64,000 bases of DNA from JACSRF01 sp964504445 (GTDB lineage: Bacteria; Chloroflexota; Anaerolineae; Promineifilales; Promineifilaceae): positions 33,047-97,046 of the forward strand of contig CAZDEO010000007.1 in NCBI GenBank assembly GCA_964504445.1. The letters run 5' to 3'. This document shows positions 36,054 through 45,370 of this stretch, piece after piece. How positions within the stretch are numbered: position 1 is the stretch's first letter; every line of letters starts with the position of its first letter. The position numbers were made by a program, and so were the translations under genes. Under the pieces are notes generated by a model. It worked only from the letters and a program-made list of their open reading frames with translations, was not told where the DNA came from and did not search any database.

Positions 36054-38111
36054 ATGAAACAGACCAAATGGATAGCCGCCAGCACTTTACTGGGCGGCAT
36101 GCTCCTTGTAACCGCCCTGGCGCCCCTGCTTGCCGCACCGTCCGCACCCCCGGCCAATTTAGCGCCCATGGCCTTTGGCGGCGGGTCGTACACCGTGGCG
36201 GGGGACGAACTGGCCTCGGCGCAGCGCGCCGCCATTGAAGCGACTATTGCCGCTAATGTGCGCATGCTTGAGAGTAACGGCCGTTTCCCCCCCGCCGCGC
36301 CGCAACAAATTCCCCTGGCCTGGCCCCTGCAAGCCTCTCCGCGCCTGGCCGACTATGGCTACCACGGCGTTTCCGGTTTTGTGGACCACAACCCGGCCTA
36401 CCCCAACCAATTGCAAGATTTTACCTGCGGCCGGCGCACCTATGACACCAGCACCGGCTACAACCACCCCGGCACCGACTACTTTCTCTGGCCTTACACC
36501 TTCAACAAAATGGACAACGACGAAGTGTATGTGGTGGCCGCTGCGCCGGGCGTCATTGTGTACAAGCAAGATGGCAACTATGACCGCAGCTGCAGCAGCA
36601 ACAACAATCCGTGGAACGCCGTTTACGTGCGCCACGCCGACGGTTCCACTGCCTGGTATGGCCATCTAAAAAATGGGTCAGTGACCGCCAAGGGCATTGG
36701 CAGCACGGTGGCCGCCGGCGAATACCTGGGCGTGGTGGGCAGTTCGGGCAATTCCACCGGGCCGCACCTGCATTTTGAGCTGCGGGATGGGCAAAACCGC
36801 ACCGTAGACCCGTATGCCGGGAGCTGTAACCCGCAGGCTTCGTGGTGGGTGGTGCAACGGCCGTACTACGATTCGGCCGTGAACAAAGTCACCACCGGCG
36901 ACGCGCCCTTTGCCTGGGCCGACTGCCCCTTGCCCGACGAGCCTAACATCCGCGACAGCTTCCAGCCGGGCGACGACGTGTACTTCACCACCTTCTACCG
37001 CGACCAGCGCAGCAGCCAGACCAGCGAGTACGCCATTTACCGTCCCAACGGCACCATTTTTCAGCAGTGGGCGTACAACATGAGCGCCGACCATTACGCC
37101 GCTTCCTGGTGGTGGTGGGGCTACACGCTGCCCCAAGACGCGCCTACCGGCACCTGGCGTTTTGCGGTGAATTTTGCCGGGCAAAGCTACGAAACCTACT
37201 TCAACGTAGGCGCGCCCACGGCCGTTACGCTGCTGATGCCGGACGCGCAAACGAAATGGGCGGCGGGGGAAACGGCCGTGATCACCTGGAGCGACAACCT
37301 GGGCGGGCCGGTGCGGCTGGAGCTGTGGCAGGGCGGCGCATTCCACAGCGCCGTCGCCAGCAGCACCCCCAGCGACGGCGCTCATGACTGGGCCATTCCC
37401 GCCAGCCTGGCCTACGCCGACAACTACCGGGTACGGGCCATCAACCTGGCCGACGAAACGGTATTTGGCGACAGCGCCGCCTTTGCCATCGTCGATCCCG
37501 CTTCCCTGCGCCACCTGGCCATACTCACCCCCACCCAGGGCACGGTGTGGGCGGCCGGGCAGCTCGTCACCATCACCTGGACGGCTAATTTCACCGAGAG
37601 CGTGCAAATCGACCTGATTACTCCGCTGGGCGTGTCAAACACCCTCACCACGACGCCCGCCGCCACGGGCAGCACCTCCTGGACGGTGCCCCTGACGGCG
37701 GCCACCGCACCCGACTACCGCCTGCGGCTGACAGACCTGACCTACCCCACCAACCAGGCCGCGCAAGGGGTGGGCATCTGGAACGGGCAGACGGACCCCT
37801 TGTGGCTGGTGGAACCTAACGGTGGGGAGTATTGGGAATTGGAGCAAACGGTCTCGCTGCGCTGGATGGCGGCCATTACGCCGCCGGTGCGCCTGGAGCT
37901 GCGTCAGGGCGCGGTGCTGACCACGGTGATAACGACGACAGCGGCAGCCGCCGGGCAGGTGCAGTGGGAGGTGCCGCCAACGACGACGCTGGCGGGGGAT
38001 TACGTGGTGCGGGTGGTGAGTGTGGGGGAAACGGCCGTTTTCGACGACAGCGACGCCCCCTTCACTATCTGGAACCCGTTCAAGACTTACTTGCCGCTGC
38101 TGTTGAAGTAG
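36054..38111 (+). CDS. Exported M23-family peptidase with Kre9/KNH-like repeats
   Basis: 685 residues from ATG at 36054, with GCGGAAG 8 bases before. Signal peptide at 1-30. The M23 (LytM) zinc site is visible: HPGTD near residue 143 and the GPHLHFEL motif near 235. The catalytic domain would cut peptidoglycan cross-bridges or other peptides. The C-terminal half has about three Ser/Thr-rich immunoglobulin-like units of the Kre9/KNH type (KWAAGETAVITW..., VWAAGQLVTITW..., YWELEQTVSLRW...). It ends FKTYLPLLLK, the C-terminal motif described for exported proteins here. Confidence 0.83.
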   Translation: MKQTKWIAASTLLGGMLLVTALAPLLAAPSAPPANLAPMAFGGGSYTVAGDELASAQRAAIEATIAANVRMLESNGRFPPAAPQQIPLAWPLQASPRLADYGYHGVSGFVDHNPAYPNQLQDFTCGRRTYDTSTGYNHPGTDYFLWPYTFNKMDNDEVYVVAAAPGVIVYKQDGNYDRSCSSNNNPWNAVYVRHADGSTAWYGHLKNGSVTAKGIGSTVAAGEYLGVVGSSGNSTGPHLHFELRDGQNRTVDPYAGSCNPQASWWVVQRPYYDSAVNKVTTGDAPFAWADCPLPDEPNIRDSFQPGDDVYFTTFYRDQRSSQTSEYAIYRPNGTIFQQWAYNMSADHYAASWWWWGYTLPQDAPTGTWRFAVNFAGQSYETYFNVGAPTAVTLLMPDAQTKWAAGETAVITWSDNLGGPVRLELWQGGAFHSAVASSTPSDGAHDWAIPASLAYADNYRVRAINLADETVFGDSAAFAIVDPASLRHLAILTPTQGTVWAAGQLVTITWTANFTESVQIDLITPLGVSNTLTTTPAATGSTSWTVPLTAATAPDYRLRLTDLTYPTNQAAQGVGIWNGQTDPLWLVEPNGGEYWELEQTVSLRWMAAITPPVRLELRQGAVLTTVITTTAAAAGQVQWEVPPTTTLAGDYVVRVVSVGETAVFDDSDAPFTIWNPFKTYLPLLLK

Positions 38112-38160
38112 AGGGCTGGTGATTGGGGATTGAGGATTGGCGGTGTCTCAAGTTGCCAGT

Positions 38161-38859
38161 TTAGGCAGGCAACGCGTTGAAAATGGTCTGGTAAGCGGCG
38201 CGCAGCTCCTCTGAAAGCTCCGGCACGGTGATCATAATTTCGGCCAGCGCCCGCTGCGGGTTAGGCAGGTCGGCCTGGTACAGCCAGGTCACGTCTAGCC
38301 AAAAGTGGGGGAGAATGGTGGAAGCGTAACGGCCGTTCTCCCCAATGGCCCCAGGGTAATACGCCCCATCCTCACCCAAGATGTAAAACTCAGCCTGCTC
38401 CTGGTGCGGGCGCGGGTCAACCAGCCAGTACTCGCGCACCCCAGCTTGCTCATATTCGCGAAACTTATCCACCCGGTCAATGGCCACGCTGCCAGGGGAA
38501 ATGACCTCAATCACCAAATCGGGACCACCCTCAAACCGCTTTTCTGTCAGGTGAACGCGGTTTGCCTGGCTGACAAACAGAATGTCTGGCTCACGGGCAG
38601 GGCCATCCGGCCACAACTTCACCTCCAAAGGCGCAAAACAAACAATGCCCAACTTGAAAGCCTGCACAAATCCATCAAGCAAAGCAGCAAGGAAACGCAC
38701 GATATCCTGGTGACGGTACAGTGGTGGCATGTAGCTAATTACCTCCCCATTTTTCCACTCCATAATCTCGCTTTCGCTGGCTGTTTCCAGGTAAGCGGCA
38801 TAGCTCATTTTCTGGCGACGCGGCGCAAATTTAACCGGTTTTTGTTCCATCAAGGCCAT
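38161..38859 (-). CDS. Uma2-family putative nuclease (DUF820)
   Basis: 232 residues. The typical Uma2 motifs are present: EWKNGEVI, PDILFVS, PDLVIEVISPGS, and the YWLVDP strand. The fold is a PD-(D/E)xK-like restriction-endonuclease fold; the Asp at PDLVIEV and the Glu in the same strand would be catalytic. Uma2 proteins are numerous in filamentous bacteria and cyanobacteria and their role is unknown. SD GGAG. The gene is isolated between the M23 and pyrG genes. Confidence 0.87.
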   Translation of the reverse strand: MALMEQKPVKFAPRRQKMSYAAYLETASESEIMEWKNGEVISYMPPLYRHQDIVRFLAALLDGFVQAFKLGIVCFAPLEVKLWPDGPAREPDILFVSQANRVHLTEKRFEGGPDLVIEVISPGSVAIDRVDKFREYEQAGVREYWLVDPRPHQEQAEFYILGEDGAYYPGAIGENGRYASTILPHFWLDVTWLYQADLPNPQRALAEIMITVPELSEELRAAYQTIFNALPA

Positions 38860-38930
38860 GTTTCACGCTCCGTAAAGCAAACTTGCCGCTATTATAGCAT
38901 GGGAAATAAGGCAAAAAGAACCCACCCGGT

Positions 38931-40559
38931 TCACCCGTCACGCCCCGCATTTTTCTCCTGCCGCGCCACGGCCGCGGCCATGAAGGCGCGGAACAGCGGA
39001 TGCGGCCGATTCGGGCGGCTTTTGAACTCCGGGTGGAACTGGCTGCCCACCATGAAGGGATGCTCTGTTAGCTCGGCGATTTCCACGAGACGGCCGTCCG
39101 GCGACAACCCACTAAACACCATCCCTTGCGCCCCCAACACCTCCCGGTATGCATTGTTAAATTCCCAGCGGTGGCGATGCCGCTCCTGTACCATCTCCAC
39201 CCCATACGCGGCGGCGGCCTTCGTGCCCGGCATTAGATGGCATGGATAAGCCCCCAGGCGCATGGTCCCCCCCATATCCGCCAGGTTGTGCTGGTCAGGC
39301 ATCAGGCTAATCACCGGATGCTCCGTATTCGCATCAAACTCCGTGCTGTTTGGCTCGTCACTCTGCAAAACATGCCGCGCAAATTCAATACACATCACCT
39401 GCATGCCCAGGCATAACCCCAAATAGGGCACACCTTTCTCCCGCGCCCAGCGCGCCGTCATAATCTTGCCCTCAATGCCTCGCTCGCCAAAGCCCCCAGG
39501 CACAACCACACCATCCAAACTGGTAAATCGCTCCCATCCCCTACCTTTCTCCAAGTCTCCAGAATGGATCCACTCCACCTCGACAATGCGGTTGTTGGTA
39601 ATGCCCGCGTGGTACAGCGCTTCCCGCACGCTCATGTACGCATCGTGCAGTTCCACGTATTTGCCCACAATGCCAATACGAACGCTAGTTTTCGGGCGCC
39701 GAATCTCCCCAATCATCTCTGTCCACTCTGTCAAATCGGGCTGGCTCACTTTTTCTTCCAGCTTCAACCGTTCAACAACCAAATCTCCCAGCCCCGTCTC
39801 TTCTAAATCCAGGGGAATGGCGTAGAGAATGTCGCTGGTTACCGCGGGAATGACCGCCTTCTTCTTCACGTCGCAGAACAAGGCGATCTTTTTGATGTGC
39901 TCTTCGGGAATAGAGTGGTCGGCGCGGGCAATAATCACGTCGGGGTGAATGCCGATGCCGCGCAGTTCTCGCACGCTGTGCTGGGTTGGCTTGGTTTTCA
40001 ACTCCCGGCTGGCGGCAATGTAGGGCAAAAAGGTTACATGCACATAGAGCGTGTTCTTCTTGCCCACGTCGGAACGCATCTGGCGCAACGCCTCTAAAAA
40101 GGGCAGGCTTTCAATGTCGCCCACGGTGCCGCCCACCTCTACTAGCACCACATCCGCCGCTGTTTTTTCCGCCACCAAGTGAATGCGTCGCTTGATTTCG
40201 TTGGTAATGTGGGGAATCACTTGAATGGTGCCGCCCAGGTAATCCCCCCGCCGTTCACGGGCAATGACTTCAGCATAAACGCGCCCAGTGGTCACGTTGG
40301 ATAGTTGATTCAGATTTATGTCAATAAATCGCTCGTAATGACCTAAATCCAGATCTGTTTCGGCGCCGTCTTCCGTTACAAATACTTCGCCATGTTGGTA
40401 GGGGGACATGGTGCCAGGGTCTACATTAATGTATGGGTCTAGCTTTTGCACAGCTACCGATAGGCCACGAGCTTTGAGGATACGCCCCAAAGCCGCGGCC
40501 GTTACCCCCTTGCCGACGGAACTCACCACGCCCCCCGTGAAAAAGATAAATTTAGTCAT
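38931..40559 (-). CDS. pyrG: CTP synthase
   Basis: Makes CTP from UTP, ATP and glutamine. At 542 residues it has the standard length. The N-terminal synthetase domain has FTGGVVSSVGKG and DPYINVDPGTMSPYQHGEVFV. The C-terminal glutaminase has GLCLGMQ with the nucleophile Cys and HPEFKSRP near the end. SD AGAGGTT before the ATG. It is preceded by a 14-bp perfect hairpin 38 bases upstream of the start. One ACGGCCGT lies inside (39090). Confidence 0.97.
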   Translation of the reverse strand: MTKFIFFTGGVVSSVGKGVTAAALGRILKARGLSVAVQKLDPYINVDPGTMSPYQHGEVFVTEDGAETDLDLGHYERFIDINLNQLSNVTTGRVYAEVIARERRGDYLGGTIQVIPHITNEIKRRIHLVAEKTAADVVLVEVGGTVGDIESLPFLEALRQMRSDVGKKNTLYVHVTFLPYIAASRELKTKPTQHSVRELRGIGIHPDVIIARADHSIPEEHIKKIALFCDVKKKAVIPAVTSDILYAIPLDLEETGLGDLVVERLKLEEKVSQPDLTEWTEMIGEIRRPKTSVRIGIVGKYVELHDAYMSVREALYHAGITNNRIVEVEWIHSGDLEKGRGWERFTSLDGVVVPGGFGERGIEGKIMTARWAREKGVPYLGLCLGMQVMCIEFARHVLQSDEPNSTEFDANTEHPVISLMPDQHNLADMGGTMRLGAYPCHLMPGTKAAAAYGVEMVQERHRHRWEFNNAYREVLGAQGMVFSGLSPDGRLVEIAELTEHPFMVGSQFHPEFKSRPNRPHPLFRAFMAAAVARQEKNAGRDG

Positions 40560-40596
40560 TGGAACCTCTACGGAAATACATAATGCCTACAAAGAG

Positions 40597-40631
40597 AGTG
40601 GGGCATGTCATTTTGTGTGACATGCCCCACT
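40597..40631. promoter_or_regulatory. 14-bp perfect hairpin between the roadblock gene and pyrG
   Basis: AGTGGGGCATGTCA (40597-40610) and TGACATGCCCCACT (40618-40631) pair with a 7-base loop. On the minus strand it is 56 bases after the roadblock stop and 38 before pyrG. No U-run follows, so it may be a structured leader or a weak terminator. Confidence 0.6.
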
Positions 40632-40686
40632 GCAAGGTACGTTATTTGTGCGAAAGCCAGTTTCGCATACGGTTAATGATATCCTT

Positions 40687-41055
40687 CTAAAGCAGGCGCT
40701 CCAGGTCAGACACGGCGCGCTTCATGTCATGAATAATCAGCCCAAGTTTAGCCGATTCCCGCGCCAAAACGGTTAACACGGCATCTTCGCCCACAGCCAT
40801 TAACACAATGATGCCATCGCTACCTTTGATGTAAACCTGTTCCAGGCTACCGCGGCTTAGTTCAATAGCAATGCGATCGCCCAGAGAAAGCATAGCAGCA
40901 GACATAGCTGAAATACGGTCTTCGTCTACACCAGCAGGGAGAGAGGAAGCCATTATCAAACCATCAACACTGACGACAGCTGAGGCTTCCACGTCTGGCG
41001 TGCCTGCTTGTAAGTCTCGCAAGCGGTCAACCATCATCTCTGTACGTGATCTCAT
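40687..41055 (-). CDS. Roadblock/LC7-domain protein (MglB-like)
   Basis: 122 residues, a single roadblock fold: helix MRSRTEMMVDRLRDL, strand ASAVVSVDGLIMASSL, the ISAMSAAMLSLGDRIAIEL helix, and a beta hairpin ending in a DMKRAVSDLERLL helix. Roadblock proteins of this size are GTPase-activating or scaffold partners of small GTPases (MglA-like). No MglA-like gene is next to it. SD AGGAG. It is driven by a promoter whose -10 copy is shared with the divergent glycosyltransferase gene. Confidence 0.88.
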   Translation of the reverse strand: MRSRTEMMVDRLRDLQAGTPDVEASAVVSVDGLIMASSLPAGVDEDRISAMSAAMLSLGDRIAIELSRGSLEQVYIKGSDGIIVLMAVGEDAVLTVLARESAKLGLIIHDMKRAVSDLERLL

Positions 41056-41138
41056 CCGGAATCTCCTTGCTTGGGCTTTGTCTTGAGGTATAAACCATTC
41101 AACTTCATTGTGACTTTATGTTAGCATGGGACGCTGGG

Positions 41139-41167
41139 ATGATACCATAAGGAAATAGGGCTGTCAA
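41139..41167 (-). promoter_or_regulatory. Promoter of the roadblock gene (TTGACA-17-TATCAT)
   Basis: On the minus strand the -35 TTGACA is at 41167-41162 and the -10 TATCAT at 41144-41139 with a 17-base spacer. TGG before the -10 makes it extended. It gives a leader of about 75 bases. Confidence 0.7.
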
Positions 41168-41395
41168 ACACATAACAGAGGGTTGGAGAGGTGATTTTCT
41201 GCTGTGTTTTACCTTGCCAAAGCGTTAACCTGATCTGGAATTTGCCTTGTTTTGCGTATTGGTAAAACTCTTTTATCTGTTGCTCGGACATGTTGAAGAG
41301 AGGGCATCTGTCTCGTGGCGTGCATTATTTTACGTAGGTTATGTAGGTTTGCCGGCTCAATATTTGTGATTTTGGCCTTATTTTACTGCCACCTA

Positions 41396-41404
41396 TGGTA
41401 TCAT
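41396..41404 (+). promoter_or_regulatory. Extended -10 (TGG-TATCAT) for the glycosyltransferase gene
   Basis: Copy of the 13-base TATGGTATCATCC found in the roadblock promoter, here on the plus strand and 83 bases before the start at 41489. No good -35 is seen. The rest of the 433-base spacer (41056-41488) holds no gene; the GGAGGTGAG at 41460 lies too far from the annotated start. Confidence 0.5.
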
Positions 41405-41488
41405 CCAGCAGGGGCAAGGCTTATGTTGCATTTGTTCAGGTAAATTGCGGGGGCATCCAGGAGGTGAGTTGGATTATTCAGAGAGGGT

Positions 41489-43612
41489 GTGCCTGCCCAG
41501 GCCAAGAAAATTAAAGATATGGCTCGGTCAATGCTGCATACGATGGCTTTAATTTTGGCTTTTGCTGCCATTATTATGGGGCAATTTTTGCTACCCCAAC
41601 CACCTTGGACGGGGGTTGGGGTGGCTTATTTTGTGGTGGCGGTGGTGGCTTTTGTGTGGGTGCTGGTGAGTTTGCCCGTGCCCCGCGAAGCGCATGGACC
41701 TGAGGAAACGGCCGTTTCCCCTTCCACTACCCCGCTCTTACCCGCCCCGCTACGCCTGGGGCTGGCCCTGGCCAGCGTGAGCCTAGCTATTTATGCCTTT
41801 ACTCACCTAGAGAACAACACCTTTACTCGCCCGGGCACCCTGGCCTGGCTGGGCGCTGTTTTTTGCTTTTTGCTGCTTTTTGGGGAAGGCGTTGCTAGCT
41901 GGCCGCAGCGGATACAAAAGTGGCGGCAGAAACGGCCGTTTCTGCCGCCGTACACCGTTACCATCACCCGCCACCATCTGATCCTGCTGGCGCTATTGCT
42001 GCTGGCAGCTTTCTTCCGCTTCTACCGCCTGGGCAGTCTGCCCGCCGAAATGGGCAGCGACCAGGCGGAAAAGCTCTTCGATGTGTATGACGTGGTCGAG
42101 CGCCATCTGCGCCCCATCTTCTTCCCGCGCAACACCGGGCGTGAGGCGGTGCAGTTTTATTGGACGGCCGTCATCATCAGCGTTACCGGCTTGCCCATTG
42201 GCTTTCTGCCCCTCAAGATGGGCACAGCATTGGTTAGCCTGTTTGCCGTGCCCTGGGTGTATTTGCTGGCGAAGGAACTGTACGGCCGTGCCACAGCCTA
42301 CCTGACCACCTTTTTCTTCGCCATATCTGCCTGGCACGTGGCCATCAGCCGCGTTGGCTTGCGCTTTCCCTTCACCGCCGCCTTCGCTACGCCCACTCTC
42401 TACTTCTTCTTTCGTGCCCTCAAATACAACCGCCGCAACGATTGGCTGGCTGCCGGTGTCTTTCTTGGCATTGGCCTGCACACCTACATTCCCATGCGCA
42501 TTGTCCCGCTGCTGCTGGTGCTGCTGGCCTTGCTCAAGCTGCTGCTCGACTTATGGCCAGTAATCAGCAATCGGTGGTTAATGACGAATCGTCGTCTACG
42601 GCCCATGGGCCACCAGACACTGAATAGGGATTACCGCGAGGTCACTTCTCTCACCTGGTCATTCTGGCAAAATGCCATCCTTGGCGGGCTGGCTTCGCTG
42701 CTCATCTTTCTCCCCCTGCTGCGCTATATGCGCGATGACCCTAGCATGTTCTGGTATCGCGTCACCAGCCGCTCCTTGGAAAACGGCAACCTGCTGCCCG
42801 GCGGAGCGTGGGGCGTCTTCTGGGGCAATGTTAAAAATGCGCTGCTGATGTTCAACTATCGTGGCGACGCCGTCGTCAGCAACAGCATTCCCTATACGCC
42901 ATTCCTGGGGTTGGTCAGCGGCGGGCTGTTTGTGCTGGGGCTGGTATACCTGCTGTGGCGGCTGGTCAAATGGCGTGACCGGCGCACGCTGTACGTGCTG
43001 ATGGCGTTGTTTGTGCTGTTGCTGCCATCTATTCTCAGTTTGGAGTTTCCAAAGGAAAACCCCAGCCGGGTGCGCGCCGGGGGGGCAATTCCCTGGGCCA
43101 TGCTCATTGCTGCCCTGCCACTGACGGTGGCAGGGGGCTATTTCCGGGCCAGTTGGGTGCGGTGGGGTAAATGGCTAGCGGTGGGGGTAACGGCCGTACT
43201 CCTGCTTCTAGCCACTTACGACAACTACACCTACTACTTTGTCCGTTACGACGCCCACTTTCACCGCACTTTGTGGAACACCAGCGAAATGGGTGCAGCC
43301 ACCCGCAGCTTCGCGGATAGCGTTGGCGACATGGACCACGTTTACCACATTCCCTTTCCCTTCTGGGTAGACACCCGCCTCATTGGCATCTATGCAGGGG
43401 CTATCCCCTGGGAAAATGCCATCCTAGACACGAATCAGATTACCCAACGCCACATTCACGACTTTGCCCCAAAACTTTATATCCTCCACCTGCAAGACCA
43501 ACCTTCGCTTAGGCTTCTGCAAGATACCTTTCCTGACGGTTGGGTGACGGTTTACCAATCACGTTACGGCGTAAGCAGAGATTTTCTGCTCTATTTTGTG
43601 CCGCCGCGCTGA
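41489..43612 (+). CDS. ArnT/PMT_2-like glycosyltransferase (GT39/GT83 type)
   Basis: 707 residues and about 11-12 TM helices. The LLAAFFRFYRLGSLPAEMGSDQAEKLFDVYDV segment has the acidic first loop used in lipid-linked-sugar transfer, followed by GREAVQFYW and the LFAVPWVYLLAKELYGRATAY helix. It probably moves a sugar from polyprenyl phosphate to an outside acceptor. The start is uncertain: GTG at 41489 has AGAGAGG touching it; ATG at 41519 lacks an SD. A NRWLMTNRRLRPMG-type loop near residues 360-380 comes from wordy repeat-like DNA and may be an insertion. Confidence 0.8.
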   Translation: MPAQAKKIKDMARSMLHTMALILAFAAIIMGQFLLPQPPWTGVGVAYFVVAVVAFVWVLVSLPVPREAHGPEETAVSPSTTPLLPAPLRLGLALASVSLAIYAFTHLENNTFTRPGTLAWLGAVFCFLLLFGEGVASWPQRIQKWRQKRPFLPPYTVTITRHHLILLALLLLAAFFRFYRLGSLPAEMGSDQAEKLFDVYDVVERHLRPIFFPRNTGREAVQFYWTAVIISVTGLPIGFLPLKMGTALVSLFAVPWVYLLAKELYGRATAYLTTFFFAISAWHVAISRVGLRFPFTAAFATPTLYFFFRALKYNRRNDWLAAGVFLGIGLHTYIPMRIVPLLLVLLALLKLLLDLWPVISNRWLMTNRRLRPMGHQTLNRDYREVTSLTWSFWQNAILGGLASLLIFLPLLRYMRDDPSMFWYRVTSRSLENGNLLPGGAWGVFWGNVKNALLMFNYRGDAVVSNSIPYTPFLGLVSGGLFVLGLVYLLWRLVKWRDRRTLYVLMALFVLLLPSILSLEFPKENPSRVRAGGAIPWAMLIAALPLTVAGGYFRASWVRWGKWLAVGVTAVLLLLATYDNYTYYFVRYDAHFHRTLWNTSEMGAATRSFADSVGDMDHVYHIPFPFWVDTRLIGIYAGAIPWENAILDTNQITQRHIHDFAPKLYILHLQDQPSLRLLQDTFPDGWVTVYQSRYGVSRDFLLYFVPPR

Positions 43613-43666
43613 CCAAAAAAGCCGTGAATCTCCGCAAAAGGGGGCGTGAATAAGGTAGATTGGGAC

Positions 43667-43694
43667 TTGTAACGGCCGTACCCATTCTTATAAT
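43667..43694 (+). promoter_or_regulatory. Promoter of the LysM glycosidase with ACGGCCGT in its spacer
   Basis: TTGTAA (43667-43672), a 16-base spacer and TATAAT (43689-43694). The palindrome ACGGCCGT (43672-43679) overlaps the end of the -35. The start is 61 bases downstream. Confidence 0.65.
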
Positions 43695-43754
43695 GAAAAT
43701 GAGAGGGAACGCAGCCCCTTGCGCGTTCCTAGTTTAGTTAAGGAGAGGAAAACC

Positions 43755-45146
43755 ATGAAGAAGTACCGCTGGTTAACTGTTGCATTGACCGTTACCATGA
43801 TGTTGGGGGTGGTAACGGCCGTTTTTGCTTTCCCCTACACCGTTGAGCCTGGCGACACCCTTTCTGCTATCGCCCGGCGCTTCAACACCACCGTGCAAGA
43901 CATTGTCAATGCCAACAATATTCCCAACCCTAACCTCATTCGCGTGGGGCAAGTTCTAGAGATTCCCGGTGATGGCAGTGGCGCACCCCCACCGCCAGCC
44001 CCAACGCCGGCGCCTTCCCCTGGCGGTACCTATACCGTCCAGCCTGGAGACACGCTTTCCAGGATTGCCCAGCGCTTTGGCACCACCTACCTGGCCATTG
44101 CCCAGGCCAACAACCTGGCAAACCCCAACTACATCTACGTGGGGCAAGTCCTCATTATCCCTGGTGGTACCGGCGGAACACCCCCACCCCCGCCCAACCC
44201 TGGTCCACCACCGCCGGTTAGTGGCGGCAGCTTTGAGCTAGGGGGGCAGACTCAAGGCTTTAGCCATGCCGGACTCATGCAATCCATTGGCATGACCTGG
44301 GTTAAATTCCAGCACAAATGGTCACCTGGCGATGATCCCGGCGTCCTAGCCGGGCGCATTAACGACGCCCACGCCCAGGGCTTCAAGGTGCTGCTCTCAA
44401 TTACCGGCGCCAACACCTACCCGGCTCCCGGCAGTATAGACTTTGGCAGCTTCGTCAACTTTTTGGGGGGCGTTGCCGCCCTCGGCCCTGACGCCATCGA
44501 AGTCTGGAACGAAATGAACATCGACTTTGAGTGGCCGGCCGGAGAGATCAGCCCCACATCCTACGTCAACAACATGCTGGCTCCGGCCTACAATGCCATC
44601 AAAGCCGCCAATTCCAACGTCATGGTCATTAGTGGCGCACCGGCTCCCACTGGCTTCGACAATACCACCAACGCCTGGGCCGACAGCCGCTACATTCAAG
44701 GTATGGCTGCCGCCGGGGCTGCTAACTACATGGATTGCATCGGCGTCCATCACAATGCGGGGGCTACAGCCCCCTCGGCGACGAGTGGACATCCCGGTGG
44801 TTCCCATTACAGTTGGTACTATGCGGCTACCCGTGACCTGTACTACAATGCCTTTGGTGGGGCGCGCAAGGTGTGCTTCACGGAACTGGGCTATCTTTCC
44901 GGGGAAGGCTTCCCCAGCATTCCCCCTAACTTTGCCTGGGCGGCCAACACTTCTGTGGCCGAACATGCCCAATGGCTGGCCGAAGCCGCCAGCCTCTCGG
45001 CGTCTTCTGGGCGGGTGCGGATGATGATTGTCTTTAATGTAGACTTTACCCAGTATGGCAACGATCCGCAGGCAGGTTATGCCATCATTCGCCCAGATGG
45101 AAGCTGTCCGGCCTGTGACACGCTGCGCGCTGTAATGGGCCGATAA
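43755..45146 (+). CDS. Exported glycosidase with two LysM domains
   Basis: 463 residues from ATG at 43755, with AAGGAGAGG eight bases before. Signal peptide 1-26. LysM 1 (about 28-72, PYTVEPGDTLSAIARRF...GQVLEIPG) and LysM 2 (about 94-138) bind glycan such as peptidoglycan. Pro-rich linkers join them. The barrel-like part from about 155 contains E253 in WNEMN and E377 in FTELG, the expected acid/base and nucleophile pair of clan GH-A enzymes. It resembles the surface glycosidase at 14457 in catalytic logic but not in anchoring. A terminator follows. Confidence 0.82.
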   Translation: MKKYRWLTVALTVTMMLGVVTAVFAFPYTVEPGDTLSAIARRFNTTVQDIVNANNIPNPNLIRVGQVLEIPGDGSGAPPPPAPTPAPSPGGTYTVQPGDTLSRIAQRFGTTYLAIAQANNLANPNYIYVGQVLIIPGGTGGTPPPPPNPGPPPPVSGGSFELGGQTQGFSHAGLMQSIGMTWVKFQHKWSPGDDPGVLAGRINDAHAQGFKVLLSITGANTYPAPGSIDFGSFVNFLGGVAALGPDAIEVWNEMNIDFEWPAGEISPTSYVNNMLAPAYNAIKAANSNVMVISGAPAPTGFDNTTNAWADSRYIQGMAAAGAANYMDCIGVHHNAGATAPSATSGHPGGSHYSWYYAATRDLYYNAFGGARKVCFTELGYLSGEGFPSIPPNFAWAANTSVAEHAQWLAEAASLSASSGRVRMMIVFNVDFTQYGNDPQAGYAIIRPDGSCPACDTLRAVMGR

Positions 45147-45178
45147 ACAACAAAATTGACCGGGTTGGTTTTTTAGAT

Positions 45179-45212
45179 CTGGCAGGCTTGCAAAAACCTG
45201 CCAGTTTTTTTT
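45179..45212 (+). terminator. Rho-independent terminator after the LysM glycosidase
   Basis: CTGGCAGG (45179-45186) and CCTGCCAG (45197-45204) form a stem with a 10-base loop and eight T follow. Confidence 0.9.
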
Positions 45213-45370
45213 GTCTTTTTGCCGTTAGTAAGCGATTTTTTTATAATGTCTGGTAGATTCGGCGTGAATCTGAACCTCTCTTTTAACAGTTTCGCATCCC
45301 GCATACGTTGACGATTGGCAATATTTTTGTTGGTAAGCATAGTGGGCTTGCCAGAAATAAGGAGCTTGAT

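Noticed and set aside
38161..38859. Uma2 gene as part of a mobile element
   Set aside because: No transposase, terminal repeats or target duplication are visible around it.
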